Shown in pieces: positions 42,001 to 56,100 of a stretch of DNA of 64,000 bases. Every line of letters starts with the position of its first letter. Position 1 is the first letter of the stretch. The translations under genes and the position numbers were made by a program. Source of the DNA: Atherinomorus stipes (Eukaryota; Chordata; Actinopteri; Atheriniformes; Atherinidae); contig JALJCO010003429.1 in assembly GCA_023101725.1 (NCBI GenBank), forward strand, positions 186,001 to 250,000. Reading direction: 5' to 3'. The notes under the pieces are model-generated. The model made no database searches. It was not told where the DNA came from and was given only the letters and a program-made list of their open reading frames with translations.

Positions 42001-45000
42001 AATAAGCGCAGTGAGCAGTGATACATTATGTGACAATGAGACAGGAAGTCTTCTCACTCGTTTGCACTGACACATTGTCATATCCACTCTGCCTATCACC
42101 TCATTGCTCGTGGATGTGAGAGTGTTTACCCACTTGTAACTGTGAAACACACACATTGCAGCTAAAAGTCGACGTGCCAGTGTGGCGGGCAGGATGTGCC
42201 TGCAGGTGTCTGACTTGTCTCAAATAGATTTCACATACTGTGTCAATCCTGGTTTCTCTAGGACACACACACACACATTTTCCACATATATACACCTACT
42301 GATATGGGGATGAATGTGCAGGAATAGCTGTTTTTTTTTAAGTGACAGTATTTGGTGTCAGTATGTTTGGATCTGTATTTGGCATTTAGACAAAATAAAA
42401 ATGTTCCTTAAAAAACAGCAGAATGAGTATCAGCATGTAACAATGACATTTCAGTCCTGACGTGCAACATAAATGGAGTATATTCTTGCAGGTTCAGGTT
42501 GTGTTGATGATCCACTGACTCCAGCACAACCTTGAAACTGCCATTCCTGGTTTTAAGTTAACCCTTTAAAGCCTGACGCAAGAGATAATGGGCAGAATTA
42601 TCATTCTTTCTATCTCAAATATTCATTTGGCTTTGAATATATAAGAATATATACAGTATATGAATATATATGAAAGACGAGATTTTGTCATTCTGTTACG
42701 AAATCTCGAGAGAATACGTTGGTAAAATAGATCAGTGTCGTGTTTTTTAATATCAATATGAAATCTGCATATGAAAATATCACAATATTTCAGTGTATCG
42801 ATATTTTTTCCAGCCCTACTGTTTTATCACTGTGTGATATGTTATAATTATTGCAATGTAAAAGGTATCCACAAGGGGGCAGAAAACCAGTATCTGACTT
42901 TCAGACTGGATAGATCCTCCATGACATCACTCATTGGTTTCTGGAGAGCTGAATTGAAGCTTGGTGGGCAGTTACCACTGCCCCCACCTGGAAATTATAA
43001 AAATGGGCAAAGAGGTGCAGCTCAGATGGGGGCTGTGAGGGTGTTGAATGATTGACACCTATCGAGCTCTGAGCTACCTGTAGCTAAGAGTTAAGCCAGA
43101 GCTAATGGGAGCTAATGGGGGTAGGCGGGCTAAAGCTAAGGTGTTATTAGATACTAGCTGAAGCGTTCCCAGGAGCAAGCCACGCTGACAGCCCCCCATC
43201 CGTCACCGGTCAATCAAAATGACACACCCCTGATTATGCAGCATTTGCGATTAATTAACATGTTAAAGGAATAGTTAAAAAAAAAAAATCACCCCCTCAG
43301 AGTTGTCATGAAGGTAAACTTAAGCAATTAGCCTATGCCTAAAAGGACTTTGTGTTGCAGGTTGTATTTCTGCAGTGAAGTTGGCCTTTTTAACATGGCA
43401 GTCAATGGGGAATGACTCACTTTTGTAGCCAGCCTCTAGCAGATAAGGGGGTGAGCTGCAATTTTGGGCATTTTCTGATAGGCTTCACTTTTCTCCAACA
43501 AAGTTTGCTGCTTTTACTATACAACAGGGTTTTGGACTAAGTTTTTATCATAAAGTGATGCAATAGGTCTCAGAAACGTATGTATCAAACATGATTTGCA
43601 CCGAGTTGAAGGGTACAAAATCCGAACAACATATTCTATTTAGACCTGTTTAGATGTATCCTCTTGCTGCATTTGAACAAGCTAAACGAAAAGTCTTAAG
43701 GGTCTGCCAAGTTTTCCCTCGGCCATAATAAAAACTGGGTGTTGCTTTACAAAACTCAGTTTAAGACACTTCATGCTTTCACTGTTTGGTCTCATATCGT
43801 CCTGACTCCCTTTTTCAACCATTCATTCAACTGATGACCTCATCTGGGATCTTTTTTATTCCCTTTATCTGGTATTGTATGAACAGTTATAATGAACTGT
43901 CTTCATGTGGATTATAATAATTAAATTGGACTGCATCTTTAAAGAGCCTCAAGATGGTTTGTTGTGAAATGGTGCTACATAAATAGACTGAATTAAATTC
44001 AATTGAATTAACTTTCTGTCATTACTCAGCGCCTTGTTGCAGTGAAATGTAGTCCAGCTGTCCAGGCCAGCCTCATTAAGATAATGGGCCCACAAGAAAA
44101 CTGTTACCCCCTCTCTAATTCAACATCCTTACAGCATCGGCTTCATTTCAGTCCTAATTGAACCTCAACAGTTTTTCTTAGTAGCCCTTTTTTTTTTTTT
44201 TTTCCATGAATGCTTTGTTAAGTCTCCTGATGGAGCTTCAGCTTGTTGCTTTGCTTATCTACGTCAATGCTGACAGACTGTGAGTTAAATACAAGCCTTA
44301 AATTCAGATTTTGATGCTGTTGCTTTTAACTGGATATTGTGATCAAGAATGGTCAGAGAATCCATGGCCATATATTTATGGTAAGCTCAGCGAGCAAGGG
44401 CTCCAGCTCCTGTGTGGACGGATACAATGTCTCTCAGACTGCAGTGAGAAATCCCTCCAAGACTTTTCATTGATTAGGTAAGATACTAATCGATGACCTT
44501 ACCTTTTTTTTAAGCACTCGTGTTCTGGGATCAGAACAGATTAACATTCCCACTGGACTCAGCTTGTGCTAAAAGCTAATTGGCAAATGTTAGCTGACTG
44601 ATAAACCTTCAATTAATGCACCAAAGTTTAACAGTTATCTGTGATGTCCAGGTTAAAAAATAGATGGAAGCTATCAATAAGAATCTATTGATAAGGATGG
44701 CTCATCTGGAGCAAGTCATTTAAAGGTAATAGCTACAAGTTTAATTCCTCCCGTGGTTTACTCAAATTCGCTTGCTCAATTAGCATTAGCAACATTACAG
44801 AACCAGCTAACTATTAACTATCTCTTGTAAATGTTTAACTTACATGTCCAGGAGAAAAGTGGTGTGGTAAGGTACACAACAGAGGGCCTGGGCCCTGGGC
44901 ATTTGATCCCCAGACTCCCAGGTGAAAGTCATGCGCACTGACCATTCAGCCAAATGGACATCCCTGTGGCCAAGTAGCCAGCGCACATGATCAGTTGGAG

Positions 45001-48000
45001 GCATAGTGACAGGACCCCACACTGTCACAGTGGCAACCTCCGTGGGGCTTTTTAGCCCCTTTGTTACCTTCACCCTCATCCTGCTTCAATTTTTGTCCTG
45101 AATTTGAGAAATGTAACACAAGGAGGATGCTATTTCTATATAGAGCAATCGAGCTACTGAGCTAATGCTAATAATTGCAGAATCCTTTAATGTAGACATT
45201 AGCATGGTCAGATGTAAATCTTTATAGACCTATATTTTTACCAACCAAAATTGATTAAAATATTTTTTTATAGCAATTTTTTTTTTTTAAATATAAAATT
45301 AATAATTTTATTCTGCACCCCTCTAGATGTTCTGTGGATGAATTATTTTTGAAAAATTAATTGAGGAAAAAGTTGTACCTATGACCATTACAGCAACTAA
45401 TAAAGTGGAATGTTTTCGTGTTAGCTTTAGCTGCTAGAAAGTTGAAGTGAACTGCAGCCTTTAATATCACTGAACATTATTCTGTTGGAATTACTGAAAA
45501 ATAGAGCATAAAAGGTGGTTATGAGGTCTTCAGACACAACTTTTCTTCGCCTCATCTGTTTCTGTTTCAGCCATCATGTTATGTAGTGTAAAAAAAAACA
45601 CCTGAGTTATTTGTCTTACAGCCAAAAGCATTCCAGCTTTAGACTTTTCAAGGGCGTTTGTGGATTTATTGAGGGGATGATTTATAACTCAGCACACTTG
45701 AGTGCAAAAGGTGATTGTGAAGCTCTTTCACTGTCAAAAGCTGGTTTCCACCGTATTCTGGAAGTGTGCGGACCTTTTGTGTCTGAAAGCCGCATTGTAC
45801 TGGAATACGAGTGACAAACAATGGTAACCCATGTGAGTGAATGGGGGCAGAGTTTGGCACATGCTTGTGTGTTTTTGCACTCTCGCCTCAGTCTTCCTGG
45901 TGGGTTCACACATCTTTCTCTGAGGCGTTTTTCCTCCGCTGTGTCCTGTCATCAAATGTTGTGAGAAGCCAGCAGTGACAAGCACATATTGTGGGTCATG
46001 GAACAGGAGACTGAAGCTATGAGCTCTCAAGATTAAAATTCCCAAAATGTCTTAGATTGACAGACATGAGTCACAGTAAAGCTTTCTCGTTTGATGAAAA
46101 CTAATTTAGACCTGGAACTATGTGAGCAATCTGATCACGTTTTGAGCTTAGAGGAATGTATCCTGACACCAAAGTCGGTATCATCTGCAGCCACAGTTTT
46201 CTGGTGGAAACTGATATTCACGTCTGCCCTCTATGTTCCTAAACTAAATCTTTTTTTTTTTGTCCTTTTCTGACTCACTTGATATGATCACTGATGAGTT
46301 TGTATCTTCCCATATTGCAGTAGATATCTGCTGCAAAAAGCCAAACCTAGAGGAGGAAGCCAAATGTACTTTAAATGCAACAACTCATTTTAGATGCACT
46401 ACAGTTTGTGATTTTTTTTTTAGGCCTTTTCATCCCGACATCTAATCTTACAATTCTCTTTTCTTTGCATACAGGATTTTATTAATTCAAGCTATTATTA
46501 TGAGTAACTCGAGACTGGAAACAGTGTAAGCCAGCTGACATCCATCCTGCACAAATGTCCTGCAAGAGGTTGGAGCTCTACAAAACCCTGAGGCAATTGG
46601 TGTCTTTTTCTCCAGGGCATAAATGAAACTTGGTGCTGCTCAGGTGCATCCCTCAGTAAACAGAAGCTGTATCATCTTTACAGCGTCTGGCTTGTTTGGC
46701 ATAATGTCTGATTTGTAGATGATAAATTTAATTTATTGCATCAGCTCACATGGCATGAACCAAACGGCATCTGTTGTTCGAGATCTCCAATTGAGTTTTT
46801 TGTTTTGTTTTGTTTTATTTAGTTTTTTCTCAAAGCAAGGCTCCTGTTAACATAGCACTCGACTAAGATTATGCCAGAGTAAGACAAACATTTTTCACTG
46901 ATCACATATAAATTAAAAGCAGGACTGTGGCTGACTAACATAAAAAAATCCAAATTTGGCATTATTTCAGTGAGAGATGCTGATTTTAGGCTTGTGAGTT
47001 TCCTTGTCACAGCAGTTAACCAAATCTATAAAAAAAAAACAACTCGATCCTGCCTCTTAAAAAAATCCATATGTTGAGATGACAAGTTCTTTTTTTTTTT
47101 TTTTATAACAACCATTTTCTCGTGATATCAAGATAACTCAACTTGTTTGAGCAAAGTTTCTTTTTGCCAGATACCAAGATGATTCAGGTGGGCTTCTAAA
47201 GTCTGTGGCTGTTATGTTCCATTTGATTTCATCATCAAAATATACACCTGGCAGCTGAGGAGATTCTACAAGTCATACATGATTCTATGTAATTCTGTGA
47301 TTGAGTGAAACGGGTAAAACATAAGTGTCAGACACTTGGCAATTTCAGCTTTGGTCAGACTTGATAGAAGTAAAGTCAGATGTATTGATGAGTGATAGAT
47401 GCTCTTCTGTCTGACATCATGCTGCATCTGTTGCTGCCTTGGCTGTTCTGGGGTATTCCAGTACAGAAAAGGGGTGCCACTTGGACCCACCAGTTGAGGT
47501 GGTGGGAGAGAACAGGATGAAGCTCTCACCATCCTTTCCAAAAGCTGACAGCTCCACTGAGTGCTCCTTCAGAGACAGACTGCTGTACCCACAGTATGAG
47601 CAGGTGCTGTTTCAGGTCCTTGATTCCTGCAGCAGTTAGACTGGAAACCAGCACTGCTCCCAGTAGACCACAAAGTCAACAAAAGCCAGTATAAGTTATT
47701 AATGTTCATACTCATTTTTTAAATTCTTATAAGTCAATCTATAAAAACGCTGTCATTTGCAAACAAAGCTGAAGAATCTTGGATTAACTGAAGCATTTCT
47801 ATCTCAGCAAGAAACACATTTGTTGAGGCTGCAATTTCAGGTTTAACACCTAGCTTTCTGCAGGGAAGCTATAGTTGTCCTCAAAATTATTCATACCTTC
47901 TCATTAAATAAGGAAAAAAAAATCAGCTGTCAGTGATATTAGTTGACATTGAAAAAAGTAGGAATACATAAAAAAAAGAACATCATGACATTGATTTTTT

Positions 48001-51000
48001 AGTTGTGGTTCAACAGAAATATTTAAAACAAACAAAAAATAAAACAGGTAAACAAGCATGATGTGGCTCCTGAGCTAAGATTTTGTTGAGCAACCCTTGA
48101 GGCAATCACTGCAATCATGTTTTTCTCTAATGTTCAGTCAGACTTCTGCACCTGTTGACAGGCATGTTGGGTCATTGCTCATAAGCTAGGTGCTCCAATT
48201 GGTCTGGGACATGGTGTTTGTCTTGTTTTAAAAAAAAATCTGTAAAACTACAATTCAAAAATGTTTCATTTCACTAAATTATAATTTAGCTAATTTTATT
48301 CATTATTACTTTTTTTTAGTTTTTTGTTATTTTAATTACTGTTGTGAATTTAGCATTTTAGTTATTTATAGGGTATGACATATAAATACATGCACAAATT
48401 TGGAGATAAATAGATAAAGAAGGAATAATTGGTATTAACAAATACATGGTTGCAGGTTTGCAATACAAAAGAGCAAGCAATTAAAAACCATCTGCTCTTG
48501 CAGGTTCATGTACTAAAATAGTGATTTTTGTATGATCAATTCAACCTCCAGCGCCTCCAGTGGCTTATGCTGCACGAGAGCCACTTTAAAGACAGGAGGG
48601 AGTCAGGCAAACGAGGCATTCAGTTGTCAAGGTTGACATATCTTATGTTTCAAATGGAATTACGAGACTTTCCCCATCCTGACGAGGTAAAATATGTCGT
48701 ACCACGTGCAGTTGCAGGTCAGTGTTCTAAGAGCTTCCCAACCTCATTTTCTTCCATCAATCTGCTTTTACTTGAAAGACATAAGCAGTGGGGGGATTTT
48801 CTCATGGGGATGTCATGTCAAAAATGGTCATTAATAATTGGTAAGATCCCAGCTGAGAAGCATCTGGAAGTCGTCTCTTTTTAAAGAATGTCGCATTAAA
48901 ATTAAGCATTGTCAGACTGAATACTCTCACAGGCGGTGACTTCGCTGTTTCTTCCCTTTTGTCTCACGTAGCGTTTCTGTGGCACATTGACCTGAGGGAA
49001 ACTGCTGTTCTTACACGCTCTTTGAAAATATTCCTCACATCTTCTCCACGCTCACCGTTTTATCTCAGGTGCGGTGTACGCGGAGCTGCGGAGGCCTTGC
49101 AGGACCATGATCCTGGTGAACCCCAACAGCGGACGAGGACAGGCTCTCCAGCTCTTCACATGTCACATACAGGGCATGCTCACAGAGGCCTCCGTTCCCT
49201 ACACGCTCGTCATCACAGGTCAGTCATGACCATGTTCTCCCACATGCATTCAGCTGGCGTTCTTCCTTGTGTCATGTTCATATGAAAGCAGGGGATTAAA
49301 ACCCTCCACATCATGGAAAGATCAGTCTGAGAAGTGGGTCATCCTGCCAGTTGCACACACAAGTTGGGAGTGATTGCAACTTATAATCTTTGCAGGAATT
49401 ATGCATTGTTTTTATGATCACAGACTCACAGGCCACATGTTCGCAGCAAATATCAGCATGTGCGCATGCAGCTGCAGGAGCCCGAGCACGTGTATACTGC
49501 AAGGCATTAAATTCTCATCTCTGTCATGCCAGCTGCTCCACATTCTCCGTGAGTTGCTAAAGCCTAATGCTGACCCCTAACAGTATTGTGTTGGTTACTT
49601 TCATCAGAGACTGTTCTCCGTGTTACATCTCTGAATACAAAAGAGCAGCTACACTGAACAGCTTTCATGAAAGGGGGAAAAAAAAAATCACACACATTGC
49701 ATAATTTACCCTCCATCTCATAACCTCCTCTCTCCCTGTGCTCCTTGCCCACCGCAGCCCAGTTTGACAGGACCAAATATTTGACAGGTATGAATAAGTT
49801 CTCTCTTTTAGCGTTAGCTCAGCAGTATGCAGCCGAATCTCTGCTTCAGCACGACGTAAGACCCATTATGACAACCTAGTCAGGACAGGAAGCGTACTGG
49901 TGTGCATGCAGGCTCCTGGGACTTAAGAGAAGGTCAGCTGCTGGATGTGGATGACAAAACACAGAGTAATTATTAAAATGAAGGGGGGAGAATGTGGGTC
50001 ACTGTGAGCCCTGAGCGGGCAGATACAGTAGCCAGTGAGAAGAAACTATGAGGCAGTTTACTCAGCACACACCTCTCTGATGAGTGTATCGCTCTGTCTT
50101 TGCCTGAGGAAGGACAAGGAGGCGCCTTCTGTGTCAGCATGTACCTTTTACATACTGTATGAAGCATCCGGCGTAGCAGTTTTAATCTCTACCTGGGCTA
50201 ACCTCAGATGAATTCGGGGAGCTGCTGCTTTTAAATGAAAACAAACAAGATTTCCCCACATTTTTAAGTATTTACTGTTTAATTGAAGGCTTGTCTCTGC
50301 AGTTCACTGGTCTTCAGCTTTAGGTTGATCCTGTTCTTTGTGTTTTCTGGTGACCCCTTCGGTAAGGAAGTGCCTGGGAAGTAAAGCATCATGCTAAGCC
50401 TTGGTATTCTCAAAGTGCTGAGTCAGCTTTGCAGCGCCGTTACTCTCTCCTGTCTCGGTCTGTCAACACAGCACTGCATCACCGCCTCCAGCCCATCCAG
50501 CTCGCAGCAAACAAACAGCAGGTGGAGGCTGAGCGAAGCCAGAACAGAGGGTTGATCGATACTCGAGGAAAAATATTTCCATCATAATGGCTGCATATCA
50601 AGTGCTTCTTCACTTCCTGTCCCGCCATCCTCCTTTTCTCTCTCTTTAAAGTTTTTGTTTTCATCCACGTGGCTCCATTGGGGAGTCTCGACTGGCAGGA
50701 CTGTAGATTTTAATGCTGGCGGGATGAGCCTACAGAGACCCCCAGCAGAGGGACCCACTCAAGGATGCTGCCAATAAAGTGGGGCTGAACAAACAGCTCA
50801 TGCCTCCGCCGGCGCATTAACCAACGCTTGCACACACACACACACACATTTGTCTGTCACAGATGTTTGCCGGCCGGCTAAGCTGCCTTGGAGCTGTTGA
50901 GTGGCCACTGGACAGGCTAATATGATGTGTGTGACCCGATAAGGGGAAATTGAATTTCTTTTCTGCTTAATCTCCCTGATCCCACCCCAGAGGCTGGTGA

Positions 51001-53086
51001 TGAAGGGAGCGAGCTTGTTCTCTGTCCTTGCTCTTGTTTTGTTTGTTTGGGTGTTTTTTTTTTATCATTTTGTCAGCTCATCCCACATTCTGCCACATTT
51101 TCCGCTTCATCTTGTAGTTTTCTCTTCCTTTTGTTATTTCAGAGCACCAGAACCATGCGCGCGAGGTGGTGAGGAAAGCAGACCTGTCGCAGTGGGATGC
51201 CCTGGTCATCATGTCTGGTGATGGGCTGTTGTTTGAGGTAATGGGTCTATTTCAGCTTACTAATGAATTGGTTATAATTAAAAATGGAAATCATATCATC
51301 ATTCTCTCTGCTTCTTAGAATAGGCATATGAATCTTTAATTTGGTATAAAGTATGACGTAAGAGACATTTCTTTACACACAACAATCACAGAAATACTTT
51401 TACCAGAACTTTTTTCTCATGCAGAAGTACTCGCCCTGTTCCTCTGGTTCTATATTTGTTCATTCAGGTGATAAATGGTCTGATGGAGAGAGAAGATTGG
51501 CAAGAGGCCATCCAGATCCCTCTGGGTATCCTTCCAGGTGGCTCTGGTAACGCCCTGGCAGCATCCGTCCACCACTATTCACAGTGAGTCGGTCTATTAA
51601 TGAGTCATTTAAATGCACGGGCTGACGGTGCAAAAGACGAACCTTCTTCATCCTTAAAGACAATTTATCTCCTTGCTGTGTAATTATGCTAAAGGCTGAC
51701 TGGTCACATCGTTCCTCAGGAGGGGAAGGAGGGACGGTGGCTGCTTTGCTGTGCAGCAAGAGGTCATTTCAGGTTATTTAAACTCTCAAATGAATGATGT
51801 AATGGGTTAATAAAAAAAAAAGCATTATGACTGATTATAGTCCAGGCTGCAGCTGCGGAACATGTTGACCCAGCATATGCCCAGGGTATCATCTCCATCT
51901 GCTGGTTGCTTGTTGGCACAGCATCAAAGAACCAATACTGGTGAGCCAAAACATCATGACCACCTCTGCCTTGCAAGCTGCTTTGCCTTTAGATGACACC
52001 AAAACAAGTCACACCTGCAGAGTCATGAACTATAAGATCTAAAGATTTGCTGTTATGATAGTAAAATCTCTGTAGCAGATCCCTTCAAGTCCTGTAACTT
52101 AACTATTTTGCCACATAGAGCCACTGTGATATTTCAGCAAAGCTCTGACACAGGTTGTATTATGGTAATGTGAAAGAGAAAGTACATATTTTACTCCCAA
52201 GGTTTTACAACTGTGGAAATCACATGAAATAATCAGGTGCTTAACAGCTCTTACAATTAAGTAAAATTGCAACAATGATCTTCAAGGAGCAACTGTTGCC
52301 TCCCATCAGTCTGTGAAGGGTTAAAAGGTAATTTGTAGACAACAAGAAGTCCTGTCTACTGTCAGAAAGATTATTAACGAGTGGAAAATATTAATGGATA
52401 GCTGCTACCTTTCCCAGGAGTGGATGCCCCAGTAAGTTCACCCCAGGGTCGGGCAGTGCTTTCCTCAGAGGAAAAAACGCATAGTCAAGAATAGTATGAA
52501 GGGATTATGGAAAGCAAATGAAGGAAGGGTTGCCAAGAGAAAACCTTCGCTCACAAAAAGCATGGCAGCACAGCTTAGGTCTGTGAAGTTGCCCCTGAAC
52601 AAACAGACCTCATTCACCAACCGTTCTTACCAACAGATTTGTTCTAAATACCTGCTTACAAACTTTTTTTTGTTCTTAGATCAGAACAAATCCTACGAAC
52701 ACTCAGGAGTACTCTTAAAGGACTTGGGTGAAGACGTTTAAACAAAATCAGCATCTGTGTTGTTTTCTGCTGTTCAGTTCATTAGAATACAATGACAAAG
52801 CTACGATCAGTTTTTCCAATGACTTTTGGTAAATTACAAAGCATATACTTATTTTGATTTACATAAATAGATATTCCAGAACTTGGCATGAGGAAGACTA
52901 TGAGGGCCACGGGGGGTAAAAAAAAGGAAAAAAGAAGGGAAAATAGAATTCTGAAAAAAAAAGTAATAGTTTTGACTTCCTTCCAAACCCTAAAAAAAAA
53001 GAAAAAAAAAATCAGGGAGGATTTTTTTTTTTAATCTCTGAAAAATGTCAGAACTCAGAGTTTTTTTCCAAGAAGAAATAATTTTT

Positions 53087-53179
<93 letters not shown>

Positions 53180-56100
53180 TTTTAATTGGATTTTTTTTTT
53201 TAATGCCGAAAAGTCAGAATTTGACTTTTTTCTAAAATGTAAAAAGAAACATTTGTTTTTTCAGGGAGAATTTGTTTCTAATGTCAGAATTCTAACTTTA
53301 ATCTCAGAATTCCGGCCCTTTTCCGAAACTTAATAAAATCCTAAAAGAATACTGGGGCCACCTCCATGGTGGCCTCAATATTCTTTGGCACAAGAACAAG
53401 TTGCAGTGAAAATGGATTTCCTGACACCATCAATGCAAAAGACTGCACACTTCCAGATCTGTTCCCTCAGTTGAAAGAATATCCATAAATGTCAAAGCCA
53501 CCTGTGATTCTCAGATCCACCTGCTAAACCTTGTATTCATCAGTGAAAATGTACTACAGTGGTGTATTTTTATTATAAAGGTTAGTTTTATTAAGAAAGC
53601 AAGGTTATGTTCTGGACATCAGGTTGATAACACCTATCAGACTCACTGGGTAGGCGATGTTCATCTTAAAATTATGCCATAGCAGGTGGGAATTTACTTT
53701 TCAAACTGTAGAAGATACAGTAGGCTATGTAATGAAATCTATTTTGTAGTGTTGGGCCAGCTGGTCCATCCTTTCAACTTATGAGAGATTGGCATTCACC
53801 AATCTTCAGAGGAAAGGTATGAACAGCTTCAAGATCCAAGAACATGTTCATGAATGTGACAAAGGGTTTCTGTAAAACAAAAATAAATCTACAACTTAGG
53901 AGCAAATTTATGAAGATTAGAAAGAAGATATTGGTGAATGAGGTCCAAAATGTCCAAAGCAGACATGTCTGGTGAAAACCAAACACAGCCCATTGGACTT
54001 CATTCCAGCTTTCAAGCATGGTAATGGAAAGCTGGTGGTTTGGACTTGTTTTGCAGCCATAGGACCTGAAGACCTTTCTGTATTTATGGTGATGATGAAC
54101 TTCTTTGTCTACAAAACTATTCTGGAGTAATCTGTGCGAGAGCTAAAGCTCAGCTGGAACTGGGCCGTGTAAAATGACACTGATCACAAGCACATCAGTA
54201 ATTCTACAACAGAATGGCTGGAAAAGAAAATAGTGAAAGTGATGCAGTGACTCAAAGTCCAAACTTTAACCTAAATGAAGTCGTGAGACTGGAAGACAGC
54301 TGTGCGTAAATGAACACCCACAAATCTATACTTCAGCTTATTCATAGCTCCACAAGCTAATGAAGCTACCTCTGCATGTTGTCTTGAATAGATGAAAATG
54401 TCATCTGTTACATAGTTGTTTATTCAGGCTAGTGTTTACTTGACTCTAATTTATAAAAAGGTTTGGGGGGGGGGGGCGGCGGGGGAGGGTGGGAAGGAGG
54501 GGGGCCGGGGCAGGACACGGCCAAGGTAAAAAATAAAGGCGGGGCCTCTAAACCAGGGAAGCAAGGGGGGAGGGGTTCCGGGGGGGAGCGGGGGGGGGGG
54601 GTTCTCGGGGGGGTTTTAAAAAATTGTTATTTTGGGGCGAACGCTATAAAAAATTAGACCTGGCAAGAACCAGATGCTTTTTTTCTTTAGTTTTTTTTTT
54701 CATATGATTTCCTGATACATGAAACATAAGAATGAAGTTGGGTGCATTTTTTTCACATGACTATCATGTAGTGAAACTTATGGTGGCTTTTGGCCTCCCA
54801 GCCCTCCTCGACACGTTGACTCTGAGAAATGACTGTTGAATACATCCCACATATGCTGTTGGAACAAGCTCTTCAGCCTCATTAACTTCATGTGTGTAGT
54901 AATGACATTTTGGCTCATCAATGCAACTGCCGCCTCAGCATTGCGACTGTATATAATCCTACAAGCTGGTGTCTGAGCTGCATTTTGTCGTCAGTGCTGC
55001 TCAGAAAATGTCACCGTTAACAGGGAACAAAAGCAAAGAACACGGTTTTACTGCTAATCATCAATGTTTCATTAATTGTGAGTGTGTTCGCATGCTGTTC
55101 CCGTAGACTCTGCAGTATTTAAATATTAACTAAACTTCATAAATGACGGCAACATCGCTGCATTGTGTTTGTGTGGAGCCTGCCTTAAGGTCAGCTGAGA
55201 AAAAGATGAGAGCCATTTGTAAATCTTTGCCCTCGTTTTTGCACTCAGTGCCCACAGGCACAGACGGGAACTTCATCCAAGTCCTGTCACGTGGTTCGGT
55301 GTGTTGAAGAGTGCAGGAGCCAAATGCAGACAAGATTCTGGAGGGAGGCGAGAGGAAAATATAGTAACCTAATGAATAAACACTAGACGCTACTATGGCA
55401 GGATATCCAAACGACTGTATTGGCGTAGCACCAACAACACAACTGACAAGATGAGGATCTGAAATCGAGGAAAGGAAGGCAGGAAATATTTATACAGAGG
55501 AAGCAGTGCTGTATCAAGGAAATTTTTAATGAGGTGGCAAAGATGAGATGGAAGTTACTGGGGGGTGACCGACCAATGCATTTTATTAACCACCACCATT
55601 GTTTGGTTTGGTCAGAATCAATGTGTGAAGGATTTTTCAGTGTCTACAAAAAGCTTCGAGCCCTTCCATGTCAAAAACCAAACTTTTTACAGATTTTAAA
55701 GAATATTGTACAAGATATGAACTCCCAGAAGAAAGACTAAACATTTCTCATATTGCAGAGTAAACAGACACCCCTCTAGAATCGCCATTTACAGGAAACT
55801 AATGCTGAATAACGGGCAGGTGTGGTCGTGGGCAAACTGAATCCAGATGTGTGGGGAAAGCAGGGGACAAGATTAGCTGCATTTTAGTTACAGTTTTTTG
55901 CAAAATGAAACTGATATTTCTCAAATTTAGACGAAGTACAATTGCGATTGTACGTGTTTCCATTAAATGGTGTTTAGCACATAAGTCATACTTCTCGTCA
56001 AATTTTGTACTGCAAGACTCCACTTTGAGGAGGATGGAAACTTAATTTCGCTGTTGTTTGCAGTCAAGAATGGCGATTATATTTCTCTCTTCAACTAAAT

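Larger units (their letters stand above)
39509..49068 (+). other. sphk1: sphk1 intron 1
   Basis: A 9.6-kb intron with no recognised gene. It holds a partial hAT-like copy near 42680, a retroelement-like tail near 43640-44005, a SINE copy, a mariner-type remnant and polyA/polyT runs. Short open frames (up to 118 codons at 48528-48884) show no family resemblance. An alternative upstream exon could hide here, but I see no clear one. Confidence 0.6.

Noticed and set aside
48528..48884. 118-codon plus-strand frame just before sphk1 exon 2
   Set aside because: No resemblance to sphingosine kinase N-termini, and the exon 1 to exon 2 join already agrees in phase.
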